Origin: Zonotrichia leucophrys gambelii
Taxonomy: Eukaryota > Chordata > Aves > Passeriformes > Passerellidae
NCBI RefSeq assembly: GCF_028769735.1
Contig: NC_088170.1
Span: 49,943,585 to 50,007,584 of the forward strand
Length of the DNA stretch: 64,000 nucleotides
Direction of reading: 5' to 3'
This document shows, piece after piece, positions 35,331 to 48,369 of the stretch. The notes below the pieces were generated by a model. The model did not search any database, was not told where the DNA came from, and saw only the letters and a program-made list of their open reading frames with translations. The translations under genes and the position numbers were made by a program. Within the stretch, counting starts at the first letter, position 1. Each line of letters opens with the position of its first letter.

Positions 35331-38300
35331 AGAGTTGATGAAACCTTCTGCTTTCAGTGGCTTGATAAAACTGTGTTCTGGCGAGATGATGCATACCAAA
35401 TTAAGTTCAATTTTTTTCCTTGTGAAGTAACTACCATGGCAGTATCAGCATCACTTCATGAGAAGATCTTGTCTTTTTATGACCTCCTGCCAAATACATC
35501 ATTTTGTGCTTTGTGTTCACCAGGTATAGTCATAACTGATGTGCTGTATCAGTTGTGGGTAATAAAGAAAAGCCTATGCTCTTGGGCTGTGTGAGTTCCT
35601 TCAATAAAGGGTCAGCTTAAGAAATGAAAAAACATACTTTCTTTTATTAACTCATAAAATAGCTCTGCAGGGGTCTTTTCTTTTTTAGTAAACTTTATGC
35701 TTCAGAGGCTGTCATACCTTTTCTTGCATGACAGCTCATTACAGGTATTTAGAACCCCCAGATCACACAGCCACTCGTGCTTCCATTCTTTTCTCACTAA
35801 ATTCACAGGATCACTAATTAAAAGCCTATTACACTGTTAATTGTCTTGGAAAGCTTATGATTCCACAGCAGAAATTATATAGTTATGCATCTGTTTGCAT
35901 CAAAGGGACAAGGTGTCCTCAAGTGAAAAGCCACATGCTGGCATTTCTGGCCATCAAGAAATTCCTTTTAAGATATCTCAGTGTACTGAATCAACAGCAC
36001 AAAGCACATTATTCAACAGAAAGATGTCTATTTAGTATATTTGTGGATTTTGAATCCATATAAAATTACATGGTTCAGAAGTCTGTTTGCATTAAGCTTT
36101 CTTTCCAATGAAGAAAGCTGATCTTTGAGCAGTAGAAAGCTATTAGCAGCAAAGTGGAATTTGTTTAGCTTTTATTCAGTAATATTTCTAGGGTAAACTG
36201 AGTGGAAAAGTTTTCAAGGGATTTTGGGGAAGGAAGTAAGAGAATTGGATCCCAAATTCATGGAATTTTCAAAGTTGGATTCTTGTAGGACAGGTCTGAA
36301 GAACAGCATGTTGGTATTCATATTTGTCTCACCACTGCTAAATTATAGCATTTTTTTTTCAAATAACATTAAAGTGATCAATTTGCCAATGTTTCCTCTG
36401 AAGGAACTCAGATAAGACTGTTCCTTCCTGCATTTCAGTTCTCTAATGATATAAACAAAGAAAACCATTTTCACAAAGTGCACAGCAAGTTCTGAGCATC
36501 ATCAGATTTTTCAAATGAAAAGTTGGCTTCTGAAGTACAGAAGTCTAAGTGTGAGACATTTGCATAGTGTGGCACTGCTGTTATGCCAAGGTCTGTTCAG
36601 GGGTCAGAAAGATGTAGAAACTTCCCATTAAGGAAATCCATTTGGAAATTAAACGCTTTTTTAGGAGTGCTGTCTTTGAGAATATACCAAAGGTAAATGG
36701 AAAAAACCAAATTTTGAATATCTCACAGCAGACTGCAGCCTCTAGTTATGCCTCTTTGCCTTTCAAAATTATCATAAAAGAAGCCTTTTGCACATACTAC
36801 TGAATGATTTCTCATTTGCAAGTGCATTCAATCTGTGCTGCAGTGGGAAGGTTGTGTTCTTGGGGACCACTTGCTTACCAAATGCACAGGTGATTACTTT
36901 GAGGTCATCACCTCCATATCAAAATGATCTGTGAGTTTGTGAGGTTTAGAGCCCAGCAGATAATTCTCCCACTGTTTATGTTTACAGAAGGCCATATTTT
37001 ATTATCTGCTCCATCCAATAAGTTTTGGACTTCCTTACTGACATTTTTACTCAAAGGCTATTCTGCTGTATTTATAACAGGTTTTAGTTTTTCCTGAAGA
37101 GTTCAAACCCCACTCATTTCAGTATGCACAGTTTGATAATACCCAATAAATAATTCTGTGGATTTTACTCACAAATTTGAAGCCATTTCTGATCTTGCTG
37201 TATCTCATTAATTCAATAGATATCAAACCCTTCTGGGTAGATATTCCATGTAATATTCTTTAACCCATAAGAATTAAAGCAGTCCCCCAAAGGGCAGACT
37301 TAGAAAAGTCTGTGAGAGAAGGAAGATAAAGGGTAGAGTGAAGAATCCTGAGCAAGAGGGGACCATGGAATGTTAGAAGTTCTTTTCCCACCAAAAAAAA
37401 AAAAAAAATTCAAAACTTTTCAATTTGAGAAACTAGGGAAACCCATCAACATTTCTGTCTTGGAATAATCAGCATTTGTCACTAGATTTATCAATTCATT
37501 AACTGTTCCCTCAATCATTCCAATGCCAGAATCACAGAATTTCAGTTCTGAGCATCTCTTCCACCTGTGAAAGTGCACAAGCCCTTTTTTTTTTTGAGAA
37601 GCTGGGTCTCTCTGCATACATATTTAGCTGGTTCCTGCTATGCTTGAAGAGTTGTGCTTCCAACAAACTCTGTAGACAAGCTGTGGTGGCCTCTTTCTGC
37701 TCTCTTCCAAGAGCTTTCTTTATAGGAGAGTTGGCTGTGCCTTGATCTGATATTGCCTGGCATTGATCCTGTTTTAGGAGCCACAGAAACAATTGACTTA
37801 TCTTCTTTCAGCCTTTATCATAGATGCTGCATTTGAAACCTAAGCTGTTTTCCCTCTACCAGTGGCTCCTCTGTCAGTGCACTTTATCTGATGAAAACTG
37901 TGTTAACAAGAGACGTTTTGAAAGGGTAGTTACGAAAATTAAGGTATTAAAAATGTAAAAGCAAAGAGAGGGATAATGTGTTGAATGCTAGAAAAAGGAA
38001 AGAATCATGTAAGGACTTGGAATTTTTTTCCCCAACTTCTGAAATTTCCTTAGATGTGTAAGGAGACAATTCAGTGTTTGAGTGCGTGGCTATAAACTGA
38101 TTGCAATTATTTTTACTGCATTGGTGGTATAAACGAGCCCAGAACAAAAAACTCCCAGTTTTGTTTTTGCCCCGCATGAGTAACTGAAAGGGAAAAATTG
38201 AAAAAAATTGTTGCTGGAGTATTTACAAATACTGAGGCAATGATTAATAAATTCTCCTCTTTCAGAACAGAGTGGATTGTCTGCCTGCTTGTACATGTTT

Positions 38301-38425
38301 TGACCACTTTGCATATATACAATATGATCAATCTCGGTCATATTTTTCCTGTGGTTTTTCAGGAAAGCAAATATTTATGGTTAGAGTTCTAGCGAGTGAA
38401 CAATGCAAGCTAAAAAGGTTTTTTC
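35331..38425. other. Unique intron 2 sequence
   Basis: No recognisable exon or interspersed repeat. An A run of about 16 lies at 37394-37409. ORFs are short and without domains. Confidence 0.5.
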
Positions 38426-38447
38426 ATTATTATTATTATTATTATTC
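38426..38447. repeat. (ATT)n microsatellite
   Basis: About seven uninterrupted ATT units on the + strand. Confidence 0.9.
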
Positions 38448-40419
38448 ATATGTAATTTCTTGAAAGCTAGCTTCAAAGTAGGGCTGTGGTGTGTGTGAAC
38501 AGAGGAACTCTAGCACATTACCTGTTTAATCTGTATCTCACTTGCTTTCCAAGTATCCAAAAGAGATGCAAAGTGACCAGCACAAACAGGCAACAGACAA
38601 TATGTAATATACATTCTTAAGGAGCGAGAACATACTTTAAAAAAGGCAAGCATTCATTTTTTTCAGCTGTAAGTACCCACTTCACACAGATTCATTATCA
38701 TGGCTAATCTTTACCAACACATTTAGCCACTAAGATGAGATCTGTACACCTGCCAGTCCTAATGGGATGTGCATTGGATCAAAATGAGAGCACTGCTTGT
38801 TCTCCTCTGTGTGAAAGCAACTGATGATAATCTGTTGCAGTGGCTTGATCACACATCTGAAGTTCCCTTTGAAACCATTTGTTTTTTCCTTAGAGGAGCT
38901 GTGGAGCATGTGCTAAAAAGAGCTTTTCTGGATGACTTCCTGTGTCTCCTCACTTCATCCCATTCTCAAAAGAAATTTTTCTATCCTTTCCATTTTACAC
39001 TTTTTGTCATATTGCTTTAGTTCTTCTCTTAGAGTGCAGCCATGACTTATTTCCCTTTTGCATTACAAAATTCTCCTTTTTTCCACTATCAAACAATCAT
39101 GTAGGGTTTTGTTGCCTACTTCTCCCTGACATTTCAAATGGCTCCATGAAGTAACTGTCAGTTTGCCACTTTATCTCCTGTGTTTCCAGGAAATCTTTCC
39201 TCCCGAGTAACTAATGGAGAAAGAGCTGGCTGAGTGTTTCCATGACTATCTTGCAGTGTCTCCCAGCTGCCTTTTCCTAAATGTCAGAGCCCCTCTCCAG
39301 CCTGGTTACCATGGTGCCTTCAGCTGGCATGCCTGCCGGGGTTCACAGAGCCAGCACACCCACGGCACCTTTGATGGGAACGTACCAGGAGGGAGGGCTC
39401 CTACCTGCTGTGCCACAGCTAAATAGAACATGTCAAAAGGTGCTTCTTGGTGCATATTCTGTGTAAGATTGGCTCCAATTTAGTGGCATAAAGCCCATTC
39501 AATCAATTAAGGATATTCACTTTGTCCCTCCGTTTGTGAGGGTAGTGGTACATCTGTAGATGTGTTATAAGTTACATACATAAACCTGCTGGTGAGTAGC
39601 CAGCTCAACAGGTCATGAATGTAAGTGCTGCTGGAGAACAGTGAGGTTTATACTGTGCTATATTCATTAACTATCTTCTATAAAAAGATTTTAAAATGTC
39701 TTCTTTTTCCTATAATTTATTATTCAATTTCAAATACTGTTATTAGCAAAAGAAACTTTTCATCAATATGATTTCCTGAGGTGAAAGTCAATACAACTAA
39801 AGTATATTCTGCATCCCACCACTGGAAAACCTGATTTTTTAAAAGTCAGGTTCATAAATAGCAGTCTGTTGATAGATTAGCAGCTGAAATAACAAAATCC
39901 TTTTTAAAATGACAATGGATTTTAAAGTTTACTTTAAAATTCCATGCAACTGAGTCATATTGTTGTTTCTAAAATTTGCCTTTGTTCTGAATAATAAGCT
40001 ACTAGTAAGTTTTGTTCAGTCAATTGTTTCAGGTTCAGTTGGTCATATACTCTTAAACAAAGGGTTAGGTAGACTGCGAGCACATTTCAGGTGATCATAA
40101 AATAAGAGCTCTGAACTACAGTGTACTTTGATCTTTCTCCTCCATAAATGTTTTATAGAAACAAAATATTCTTCTCCCAGTTGCTCAGCTTTAGTTGTTG
40201 TGAATAAAGTGGTATTTTCCAGTCCTTTAATTGAATGTTCAGGGTTTTGTTATTGGTACCATATATGAACCCCCCAACTCCAACACTGCTGCTACAGGCA
40301 ATCATGCCATCTAACTCTTAAACAAAATTAATTGAAATCCGTTTTAAAAATACATGGAATATTTTGCTTCATAGTTTCACTGAAAGACTATCTCAGAAAC
40401 CCATTCTTGACTTTTAATA
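38448..40419. other. Unique intron 2 sequence with a small hairpin
   Basis: No gene or interspersed repeat recognised. A near-perfect palindrome lies at 39828-39852 with arms AACCTGA and TCAGGTT around a T6A4G core. Confidence 0.5.
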
Positions 40420-41430
40420 AAATCATAGATTCATTTACATTGGAAAAGACCCTTAAGATCATTGAGACCAGCTGTTGACCCAACACTGCCAAGTCCCCCA
40501 CTAAACCATGTCCCTTAAGCAACACATCTTTTAAATACAGCCAGGGATGGTAACACAGCCACTTCCCTGAGTAGCCTTTTCCAGTACTGGATAACTCTAA
40601 TGATGAGGAATATTTTTCTAAAAGCCAATTTGAATGTCCCCTGATGCAACTGGAGGCTATTTCATCTTGTCCTGTCACTTTTACCTTGGAGAAGAGACTG
40701 ACCCATACCTGGCTGCAGACTGCTTTCAGGAACTTGGAGAGTGAGAATTTCTACCTCCTTTTGTCCAGAATAAACACGCTCAACTCCCTCAGTTGCTTCT
40801 CATCAGACTTGTGGTCGAGACCATTCAGCAGCTTCATTGCCCTTGTCTGGATACACTCCAGCACCTCAATGTTTTTCTTGTACTGAGGGGCTCAAAACTG
40901 GACACGGGATTCCAGCTCTGGCCTCTGCAGTGCCGAGTACCAGAGGCCACTCCCTCACCTGGTCCTGACTGCAGTATTTCTGAGGCAGGCCAGCATGCCA
41001 TTGCCCTTCCTGGCCACCTGGGCACATGCTGGATCATGTTCAGATGGCTGCCAACCAGCACCCCCAGGTCCTTTTCCACTGGGCCACAGCCTGGAACATT
41101 GCAGGGTTGTTGTGACCCAGGGGCAGAACTTGGCACTTTGCCTTGTTGAACCTCATCCAGTTGCCCTCAGCCCTTTGATCCAGCCTGTCCAAATCTCACT
41201 GAGAGCCTTCCTGACCCTCAGCAGATCAGTAATCTGGTCCAGCTTGGTGTCATCTGCAAACTGGCTGAGGCTGCACTTGAGCCCTTCATTCAGATTATTG
41301 GTTAAGATGTTAAATGGAACTGGCCCCAGTACTGAGCCCCAGGGAACCCCACCTGTGACTGGCTGCCAACTGGGTTTTCCTTCTTTCAGCACCACTCTTT
41401 GTACTTGGCCCTCCAGCCAAACTGATTTGG
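40420..41430 (-). mobile_element. CR1 LINE, about 1 kb, minus strand, includes RT remnant
   Basis: The 3' terminus is at the left (AATCATAGATTCATTTACAT, antisense CR1 end). The antisense CR1 order continues through CAAGTCCCCCACTAAACCATG, CTTGTCCTGTCACTTTTACC, CTGGCCACCTGGGCACATG and CTTGTTGAACCTCATCCAG to the reverse-transcriptase region. Between 41153 and 41430 a minus-strand frame still reads PWGSVLGPVPFN and FADDTKL; the FADD catalytic block is at 41249-41260. Frameshifts and stops nearer the 3' end make it a dead copy. Confidence 0.95.
41153..41430 (-). pseudogene. CR1 reverse transcriptase remnant
   Basis: This is an in-frame fragment of the CR1 ORF2 reverse transcriptase. It contains a G-V-P-W-G-S-V-L-G-P-V-P-F-N motif (palm and finger region) followed about 16 residues later by F-A-D-D, the family version of the YxDD active site. 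Codons upstream of about 41430 in the same open frame are unrelated flanking sequence. CR1 uses this enzyme for target-primed reverse transcription; this fragment lacks the endonuclease and most of the RT domain. Confidence 0.85.
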
Positions 41431-42270
41431 ATTTCCAAACTAGCTGTATTCGTGGACTGTTGAGATAATCTGGTTCTTCTGGTAGAATTGATTGTTTTGT
41501 ATGTTCTTTGGGGAGTTTCTTTCTATTGTCAATATTTACCTGCATTGATATCCATTTCCTGTTAGTTTTTTTTAAGTTAAACCACAATAATCTGGTCTCT
41601 TGTCCCCCTTTGATTGTTGCACTAGCTTTTTATGCTCAATTATGTTTCATCTAAAATTATTTTGTCTTCAACCAGAATCTCATGCAATTATCCTACATGA
41701 ACTGTTCCCAGGACTTTTTGCAGAGACAATAATATTTCTTTATCTTTACTAGGAAGTGCATGGTTAGAACTTCAGTACGCTCTTGCCTTCCCATCAGTTT
41801 ACAGCCCTCTGAGACTGTCAGACATGGTCTGATTCTCCTCTTCCCCCATGTTTTTCCTATGTTGAGATTCTTATTAGTAACAAAAAATCCCACTACTGTC
41901 TAAATGTATCACTATAGTAATTGCATTGTTGAATTTCATGCCATATTTAATACTGTTTTTCTTAAGGTCAGCTGTTCATCCCATATGCTGTACTGGACCT
42001 CCTTGTGATGGTGCATTTTCACATGTCATGTTATCAGTAGGTGAAATTAGCAAAACTGAATCTCTAGAGCTTCTGCACACACACAGCCTTGTACTTCCTG
42101 TTTACTAGTGCTAACTATTTTTCTTCTTTTTTCATTGAAAACTACTGAGCTGTTAGTGCTGGGTGATAACACAGGATAATATGGTAACATTTTGGTGTAT
42201 TTACTGATCTATTCAGCACAATTTAAAAATTACAGATTTTCTTCTTTTCCAGACCCTTTTTGTTCTCTCT
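41431..42270. other. Unique intron 2 sequence, no feature seen
   Basis: AT-rich with no recognisable gene or repeat after the CR1 5' truncation point. Confidence 0.55.
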
Positions 42271-42452
42271 CCTTCCTTCCTTCCTTCCTTCCTTCCTTCC
42301 TTCCTTCCTTCCTTCCTTCCTTCCTTCCTTCCTTCCTTCCTTCCTTCCTTCCTTCCTTCCTTCCTTCCTTCCTTCCTTCCTTCCTTCCTTCCTTCCTTCC
42401 TTCCTTCCTTCCTTCCTTCCTTCCTTCCTTCCTTCCTTCCTTCCTTCCTTCC
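42271..42452 (-). repeat. (CCTT)n microsatellite, about 45 pure units
   Basis: 182 bp of uninterrupted CCTT on the + strand (GGAA on the minus strand). It lies in intron 2 and is complementary in orientation to the (GGAA)n array at 29397-29667 in intron 1. Confidence 0.99.
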
Positions 42453-42556
42453 CTTTCTTTATTTCCTTTCCTTCCCTCCCTCCCTCCCTCCCTCCCTTTC
42501 TTTATTTCCTTTCCTTCCCTCCCTCCCTCCCTTTCTTTATTTCCTTTCCTTCTTCC
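42453..42556. repeat. Compound pyrimidine repeat, higher-order unit
   Basis: Three copies of CCCTTTCTTTATTTCCTTTCCTTC-type units begin at 42451, 42494 and 42529. They are separated by variable CCCT runs, so the periods are 43 and 35 bp, a difference of exactly two CCCT units. Nearly pure pyrimidine on the + strand. Confidence 0.95.
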
Positions 42557-43589
42557 ACAATTTTGAAATTTTGAAATCACCTAAACAGTCATCTGTGTTC
42601 TCATTCAGATTCTACAGGGACATTCAGCCTCAATCTAACTCCACTGCCTTCATGATCATGAGTCAATATAAAGAAGTTGGCTGATAAAATGTTCTATATC
42701 CTAGGTGAAATATCACTTATGTTGTAAGTTTCCTGTTCAAGCATCACAACATTGCAATGATTTATAGTCTAAAAATAAACGGCTGCATGAATACTTAATA
42801 TACAGTTAGTACCTTTATTATGCTATCACTCACAGATAAATCTCTTTGATAAATTCCTGTGTAAATAAAATTTAAATTATTGCTAAGTAGGTACAAAATT
42901 CTACAACTGCTACTAATTACCTATACTCAGATATCAAACTTCATTCTTACTGCCTGAACTGAAGCCAACTGAAATCAGTGAAAAAGATATCCCTTAACAT
43001 GAAATTAAACTACAGTTCAGTCCTCACCAATAGTTATGACCAGTTTTAATCACATTAACAGTGGAATATGTTACTAAACAAAGTTTTTATGTGCCGATCT
43101 TAGCAATGATGGAGCAGGTAGGAAAAATACTGAGAAACTGAGTACAAATATTTATTCTACTTTCATTGTGTAAAAAATTACCAAATTATTTTAAAAATTA
43201 TCGTACCAAACTAGGAATATTTGGCAATTAGGTGAGGAATCTCTTCATAAGACCCAGTGACAATTAGCTGTCGCCATGCAGGCCCCTCATTATTTTACAT
43301 TCCAAGAAAAATTACAATATTATTAGCTTTATTCTGCAAAGTCAATCATCAGTGAAAATTGACATTGATGTTAAATTGTCATGAAAATTCATATTTGGCA
43401 CCTCTCTAAGATGAACAGCTAAGTTTGTACTTTCCAGAGCTATTATTTTAGAGCATGGTAGTACAAGATTCAAGATAATGCAAGCAGATACAGCTTTTTC
43501 TACACAATCAAGAATGATGGAGATTTTTACAATGTTTATGATAATGTGAGAATCGAAAATAGTTTCATTTATTCTTTCAAGACATATGC
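42557..43589. other. Unique intron 2 sequence, no feature seen
   Basis: AT-rich. The LINE to the right might begin somewhat earlier than placed, but no match could be recognised here. Confidence 0.5.
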
Positions 43590-44475
43590 AAGAAATCCCC
43601 CTAGATGTGATCTTCTCCACTATTTTCACTAACATCTCAGGTAACAGAAGGGAGGGCATTTGCAAATTCATGGGAGACACCATGCTGGAAGTTGCAAGAA
43701 TTTTGGGTGACATAGTAAGAATTCAAAATGTAGTTGAGAAATAGTCTGAAATTAATCAAGTAGAATTTTTCAATAAAGTGGTAACAGCAAGCACAAATTG
43801 CTCCCACCAGGAAAGAAAATCAAAGATGTAGATGCAAAATGGGTACTGCTGGTTAGGTGGCTGTATGGCAGTTAGCCATAATTGCATCTGAATTAACAAT
43901 ATGTTGTCATTGCAGAAAAGGCAGTCCCATTTTGAGGTGAATTAACAGGAATGATGTATAAGGCACGGGAGGCAATTATTCTGCTCTACTTGTCGCTAGG
44001 AATATCTCAGCTGTACTTCTGTATTTATCCTTGGGCTGCACACTTGTAGAAAAGACAGTGACAAATTGAGAGAAGGTGCAGAGAAGAACCAAAAAGGATG
44101 ATTGGTGTCTAAGGAAGCCCAAAATCCTTGGAAGATAACTGAAGGAAATAATTCAATGTAGAAAAGGGAGTTAGGATAATATTTTTTAAATATTTAAAAG
44201 CTGTCAGTTGTTCTCAATTCCGCTGAAGTGACAAGGTTGAATCAGTTTAATCTGCAGATGAAAAGGCTGAGGTGGAATAATAGGCAAATATAACTGTAAG
44301 AATAGCTCCATTCAGGTTGCTTAGGAAGGCTGTGGAATCCCTCTTATTGAAGTCCTTTCAAAAAATGGGGAAGACAAGCATTAGTGAGAGATTATTGAAT
44401 CTGATTAAACCTGATCCTGTAATGAAGGAAAGGACTGAGATGACCTTTCAGTCTTGCACATCTGTGATGCTTTGG
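43590..44475 (+). mobile_element. Ancient L3/CR1-like LINE fragment, sense strand
   Basis: Several blocks occur in the order expected of old amniote L3/CR1 repeats: GGCATTTGCAAATTCATGGG (a degraded form of the FADDT-coding segment) near 43656, GAGAAATAGTCTGAAATTAA near 43735, GGCACGGGAGGCAATTATTC near 43962, GAGAAGGTGCAGAGAAGAAC near 44071, AAATATTTAAAAGCTGTCAG near 44188 and GGAAGGCTGTGGAATCCCTC near 44324, then a worn ending near 44470. Divergence is much higher than in the other CR1 copies, so it predates them. No intact frame. Confidence 0.78.
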
Positions 44476-47400
44476 GGCAATGTAAGACCCAATTTAATCA
44501 TCTTCCAAACAGCACCTCGTGTCTACGTCACTGCTTAGACAAAGAGAATCTACCAACCTTTCCTGAAATTACCCAGATTTTCAAACCTTCATGACTTTGT
44601 TAATCATTAAGCAGTTGTCTAAGAAAATTGTTTTCTATGCTGGGTGATTTCCTCAATTTTGACATTTTGAGGCTGTGGGAGGAGGGGCTGCAGAGAGTAT
44701 TCCAGACAAAATTATCGAGTTTTTTATAAAGAGACACAGAAAAACGTGCAAGTTGTCTCTTCTGAAAAAAAAAAAAAGAAAAGAAAGGCACAACATTTCT
44801 CTGAAATCCTGATATGTTCTTCTTTTGGATCTGGATTCTTGAAGGATGAGGTAGTTTTTATTTTATCAATTCAGTTTCTGTATAAGGCAAGTTTTTCTTG
44901 GGCAAGCTCTTGACATCTTGCCCTGACATAAAATATTTGTTGAAATAATTTAATATTACCTGGGTGATTTAGACTACTGTAATTCTTTTTAATGGAATTG
45001 CAGTAGAATCCAGTAGGATGGAAACTTCTGTCTGAGAAAAGTAAATTCTTAAGTCACTCAGACTTGTTTCTGGGGCTTGCCTGATTTGCACCTACAATTC
45101 AAATTTAACATGGAAGATTTCATGTAACTCTAAATTAATAACTTTTTGTGGGTTTTATCAATCACTTACTCTTTCAAAACTTTTGGATGCCTTTTTGAAA
45201 TCCAAAATAATTTGCTTTTCTGTGGGCATTTGTTGCAGACAATTTGAGATTAAATAGATTTAATTTAATTTGATTTCATTTTCTATCTCCTGGACTACTG
45301 CAAGCAGTAATCCAGTCAGAGCACTGAAGGCAGGCAGTATTTTCTTTCTTGTGCCACTGAACAGCTCAGATCATCTGGACTGTCAGCAGCTGGAATGTAT
45401 TGACTTCATTTTTAGAGGAGCCCGAGGGTTGAGTAGTCTGCATTTGTACTGCTTTTATCCTGTTCTGCATTTGTGAGCCCTGTGGACTGGCAGGGCCCTA
45501 TTTCACAGAGCCCACAAACAGTTGAGCCACCTGTTCACTCACCTAGTAGTTTCTAGTGGCTGCTTTGTATTTGCTCTAGCCTTCACATTTAATCTTAATG
45601 AGAAAAAATGAGAAATCAGCTTTTCCAGCCTGCTGCCTCAGAACACCTCCAACAGCTCCCTTCAGCAGTACCACTGTGCATCTCTGGTGCTCACACATTT
45701 GCTGTTGGTGAATCACTTTCTTTTATGTCACTCTCTTTTGCTGTCTGCCTAGCTGAAACATTCCTTATCATATTCCCAGAGGTAACTGCACTGGGGTGTA
45801 TGATGAATCCATGTCCCTATGAGGATAATGTTAGGTTTCTTTTTTGTGTCATAATGATACTGCATAATGGAGCCAGAACTTTTGCCTAGAGATAGTTACA
45901 AACAAAACCAACCCTGCAATAGCAGATATAGAAAATACAACTGTAGTCACTTTTTTAAATGTCAGGCTTGCATCTACATAACCTTGCAAAAATTTGAGTA
46001 TGTTCTTTAAAAAACAAAAACCACTTTCTTTTTTTTCTGAGCAGCCCAGGGCACTGACATGACCCTGTAAATTTTTTGCATGTTTTCATTGTAAACTGGT
46101 ACATTATAGGAGTACATGTAAGCAGATGCTCCTTTAGCCTCAGATACATTTATATACAAATTTAGGACCTGATTCCAGCTGTGCAGTCACTTGAGGTTAC
46201 TGGGAACTTAAAACACTGTAATTTACAGGCCTATGCACTTTGCTGATTTGAAGAAAGAGGTGCAGTCAGGAAAAAATGTCTCTGTCTCTTCCAAAACATC
46301 TTTCTTCTTCCTCTGATGTATTTTTATAACCCATGGAGTGACTGTTCTCGTTGTCAGGAATCTCTGGGGTACTTTCTGTCAGCAGAGCACAGAAGTGCTG
46401 GTGTGTATGAGGAGCAGGGTTGTCTATCTCTGCATAAGGGCATCATGTTCATCAGGCTCAAGTATCACTTGTCCCCTTCTTTATTTTCAAATGAAGCATC
46501 CACTGCTATTAATTAGTTAAAGTGAAATGAAATACACAATCAAGCAATACTTTTCCATTATAAATGCCCCTTGGGGATACATTTGGTTTTCTTTTAACAT
46601 ATTTGTGCTCTCCATGTTGCACATTTCACATAAATTTGCAGCTTAGAGTCTACAAAGTGGCAGGCTCTTACATGAACTGAAGCTAGTCTTATCTAGCCTT
46701 TCACAGTTCCTTTCTTCTTCCCACAGAATGGTGCAATTTTCCTGGAAATTAGCACAGCTCACTGGAACTGAGGTTCTGGATAAAGCTTCCTCATCTCTCA
46801 GATTATATCATCTCTGAATAAAAGGCAAAAACAAGACCTAAAAGCAGAGACAGAACTTCAGACTGTTCCCTTGTCCTCCTTCCCCTACCCTAAATGCTGA
46901 GGCCACAGGGTGAAGTCAGGCTTCTTTTCAGCTTTTGCTGCCCAGAGGCCTCAGCAGCACAGCTTTCTTGGAAGGGTTGGATACTTCTCTCTTTTACTGG
47001 TTAGGCCTTTTCTCACTATCTTGGCATAACTCTTTCAGGAAGAATAAACCCAAAAATTCAAGTCACTGCTTCCTCATGCAGTGCTCTAATCCCTAGTGCA
47101 CTTGCATGGAATACGATCTGTGGCCATCATTCCCATTGCCATTAAGAGAAAATTGATTGGACATTTGGACTGACCTTTGAAAGGTGCCTGCCTTCAATAC
47201 AGCCAGTGAAGAGAGAAAGGCAGTTAATTTATGAGCACTGGCTCTCCCCTTCAAGTCCTTTTGCCTTGGGCTGTGTGGGATATTTTACCAGATGCATTGG
47301 ATACATTGCATTGAGCCTGTGCACTGCAGCAGAGAGATGGCCAAACTTCTGCCCATGTAACCCCTCAGTTTCTTCTTTTTGTTTGAGTAAAACAATGGCA

Positions 47401-48369
47401 TATGGATGCTCATGAGAAAGCATCCTCTAAAAATAGACAATGTGATGTCAAATGACAAATGTGCTCCTCCGAACCAAGAAATCTGATTTTCTTGGAAATG
47501 ACTGGCCAGGTTTTGATTTTGCAATGAGCATCCTCTAAATGCTATGCAGGGCAGCAAACCTGCAGTTTAAAACCCAACATCTTAAGGAGAAATGCAGCTT
47601 ATGCAATCTTGAAATTACTAAATATTTCTCAGAATATATTTACATACTCACTTTTTGTTTTTCCTCCTCTGCTTGAATGAAGGTTGTTTTTATATTCCAC
47701 AGCTCATGTAGGAGGATATGCAAGAAGTTAGTAATAAAATATTAATGTTGTCATCCCACAGGACATATTGTTTATACCATCGCAGATGCAGTTTACATCT
47801 CAGATCAATAGAGCAATTTTTAAAAACCTCTTTTGAAAGCAGCAATTGGAGTATGATTATAGTTGTCCACAGTAGTTATACAGCAAATTAGGAAATATAT
47901 GTCAGGACCCATTATGCTAATGGGAGTCTTGTAAGATTTTTAAACAATGTAAGTAGATGCCAGATTTGCAAAGTGATGTCCCTTTTTGATACAATACTCT
48001 CAGTAGGGAGGAGAGAACAAAAATATTGTTGACTTGAATATGGCTGTCAAGTTAATGCTTCACAGCAACCCACAACACTAATCACCCTTCTTGAATGCAA
48101 GTTCTCCCTTTCTTTAGCTCTCTCATAAGTTACCCCTTAAGCACTCATTAGCCACTGCAGCTGAAAGTTGGCAAATTTGTTTTCATTGTCAGCTACCACC
48201 GTTTCAGTCCTGGCCAGTTACAAATGAGACAACAGTACACTGCCAATGACACTTTGTTTCCTGCAGTATTTGTAAAAAACATTTTGTTTTAAAAACCAGT
48301 TAAAATGGAGTAAGTTCTTACATATTTGTGCTCCATAAAATGCCCACTGTGTAGCGGGTGAGAACTGTA
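44476..48369. other. Unique intron 2 sequence
   Basis: No exon, RNA gene or known repeat recognised. A short A13 run lies at about 44765. ORFs of 93 codons or fewer show no domain. Confidence 0.5.

Noticed and set aside
34931..35394. Overlapping ORFs of 103-148 codons in the GC-rich patch
   Set aside because: All frames are open because of composition; none resembles a protein or has a plausible start and splice context.
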